From Desulfomicrobium sp. UBA5193 (GTDB lineage Bacteria > Desulfobacterota > Desulfovibrionia > Desulfovibrionales > Desulfomicrobiaceae): a DNA stretch of 64,000 bases. The notes beneath the pieces were generated by a model. The model was not told the origin of the DNA. It was given only the letters and a program-made list of their open reading frames with translations, and did not search any database. The stretch lies in assembly GCA_002412965.1 (NCBI GenBank), contig DHWB01000006.1:193083-257082 (forward strand). Reading direction: 5' to 3'. Shown here in pieces: positions 62,877 through 64,000 of this stretch. The stretch's first letter is position 1, and the number at the start of each line of letters is the position of its first letter. The position numbers and the translations under genes are program-made.

Positions 62877-64000
62877 ATGGGATTCTTCAAAGAATGGGGT
62901 TCATACATGGTGGAGGGCTCAAGGTCCTTTGCCCAGTGGGAAGTGGAAAACGCCCGAATCATTTTGGGTGATAAAAGACGTATCTGGCTGCTGGCTCTGA
63001 TGCTCATTCCCGCCTTGCTTGGCGGATGGGCCTACGCCGACGAAATCGGTCAAGCCCTGCCGACCGTCATCGGCGGCAAGGAAGCCTACAGTCCATCCTA
63101 TTACAGTATATATATCTTCTGCGTGTCAATTTTCGTCGGCGTGGGCGCGGGCCTCATTTCCGGCTGCATCGGCGCGGGCGGAGGCTTCATCATCGCTCCG
63201 GCCCTGATGAGCGCGGGTGTCAAGGGCATTTTGGCCGTTGGTACCGACCTTTTTCATATCTTCGCCAAGGCCATCATGGGCTCCGTGCTGCATCGCAAGA
63301 TGGGCAATGTCTCCGTGCCCCTGGCCTTTGTCTTCCTCATCGGTGCCATCATCGGCACGACGGTGGGTGCGGGCATCAACCGCGCACTTTACAACATCAA
63401 TCCCGTGCTGAGCGATGCGTTCATCACCACCGTATACACGGTAATGCTCGGTTTCCTCGGTTTTTACGGCATGTACGACTATTTCAGCGCCAAGAAGGCC
63501 GGCCATTCCGGCGGCGCGCATGACACCGGCGAAGGCACCGGCATGACCGGCATCGCCCAGAAGCTGCAGGCCGTGAACCTGCCGCCCATGGTCTCTTTTG
63601 ATCAGGGCCTCATCCCCGGCGGCCGCAAGATCTCCTGGCTCTTCCTGGTCCTTTCCGGCGCATTGGTCGGTATGGCCGCGGGCATCATGGGTGTCGGCGG
63701 CGGCTTTTTGACCTTCCCCATCTTTGTTTACATCTTGGGTGTATCCTCGCTCACCACCGTCGGCACGGACATTTTCCAGATCGTGTTCACCGCCGGTTAC
63801 GGCGCCATCACCCAGTACGCCATCTACGGCTTCATCTTCTACACCCTGGCCATGGGCATGCTGCTCGGTTCCCTGGTGGGCATCCAGGTCGGCGCCCTGG
63901 TGACCAAGGTCGTCCCTGGCATCACCATTCGCGGCTTCTTCGCCCTTTCGGTCATGGCCGGTTTCGTGAACCGGTTCTTCGCCCTGCCCAAGAAGATGGT
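62877..64000 (+). CDS. TauE/SafE family permease (3' end outside window)
   Basis: The frame is open from ATG 62877 (GAGGAGG upstream) to the window edge, about 374 residues. Two copies of the family motif are seen: SGCIGAGGGFIIAPALM near residue 100 and AGIMGVGGGFLTFPIFVY near 270, each within a set of transmembrane helices. The N-terminal 45 residues are a cytoplasmic extension before the first helix. Family members export sulfite, sulfoacetate or other anions; in a sulfate reducer a sulfur anion is plausible but not shown. It follows two receiver genes. Confidence 0.85.
   Translation, partial: MGFFKEWGSYMVEGSRSFAQWEVENARIILGDKRRIWLLALMLIPALLGGWAYADEIGQALPTVIGGKEAYSPSYYSIYIFCVSIFVGVGAGLISGCIGAGGGFIIAPALMSAGVKGILAVGTDLFHIFAKAIMGSVLHRKMGNVSVPLAFVFLIGAIIGTTVGAGINRALYNINPVLSDAFITTVYTVMLGFLGFYGMYDYFSAKKAGHSGGAHDTGEGTGMTGIAQKLQAVNLPPMVSFDQGLIPGGRKISWLFLVLSGALVGMAAGIMGVGGGFLTFPIFVYILGVSSLTTVGTDIFQIVFTAGYGAITQYAIYGFIFYTLAMGMLLGSLVGIQVGALVTKVVPGITIRGFFALSVMAGFVNRFFALPKKM

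Overview
The window looks like a chromosomal segment of a motile, Gram-negative sulfate reducer of the Desulfovibrionales, possibly Desulfomicrobium. This is inferred from gene content and order (flagellar cluster ending flgK-flgL-csrA-fliW with a nearby flgM, a Desulfovibrio-type porin, ADP-forming acyl-CoA synthetase next to a DRTGG protein) and from a moderately high GC content. No rRNA, CRISPR array, prophage or intact insertion sequence was seen. Both edges cut genes: fliK on the left and a TauE/SafE permease on the right.

Layout. 1-6000: late flagellar genes (fliK, flgD, flgE, flaG, flagellin). 6063-16724: rnc, an acyl-CoA synthetase/DRTGG pair, citramalate synthase, a sigma-54 activator coupled to lpxB, and two small membrane proteins. 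16828-27390: the translation/RNA-processing operon on the minus strand (rimP-nusA-ylxR-infB-DUF503-rbfA-nrnA-truB-rpsO-pnp), preceded by tRNA-Gly(CCC). 27525-38703: a second flagellar block (flgF-G-A-H-I-J, flgN-K-L-csrA-fliW, and a minus-strand flgM operon). 38890-44750: nadK, an ARMT1-like protein, mltA, a DUF4254 protein and gatB. 44949-52628: peptidases, a periplasmic binding protein, and an unusual group made of a Tim44-like protein, a TGA-interrupted zinc-ribbon ORF, a pseudo-carbonic anhydrase and a true beta-carbonic anhydrase. 52768-52997: SRP RNA and tRNA-Ser(GGA). 53117-58877: thioredoxin, a repeat-rich gap, fabI, purC, hisD and a porin. 58999-64000: an FG-GAP protein, a TPR protein, two single-domain response regulators and the permease.

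Flagellar regulation can partly be read from the sequence. Sigma-54-like -24/-12 elements precede flgF, flgN and the flagellin gene. Sigma-28-like elements precede flaG and the operon that encodes the anti-sigma-28 factor FlgM, which suggests feedback. CsrA and FliW are encoded by overlapping genes directly after the hook-associated proteins.

The most unusual region is 49570-52628. Two proteins share one architecture (signal peptide, carbonic-anhydrase fold, low-complexity linker, C-terminal membrane helix). One keeps all zinc ligands and the other has lost them. Upstream of the latter, a 70-codon zinc-ribbon frame that overlaps the Tim44-like gene by ATGA is interrupted by one in-frame TGA. 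That TGA is followed by a hairpin resembling a bacterial SECIS element, so it is a candidate small selenoprotein, although a pseudogene or sequencing error is not excluded.
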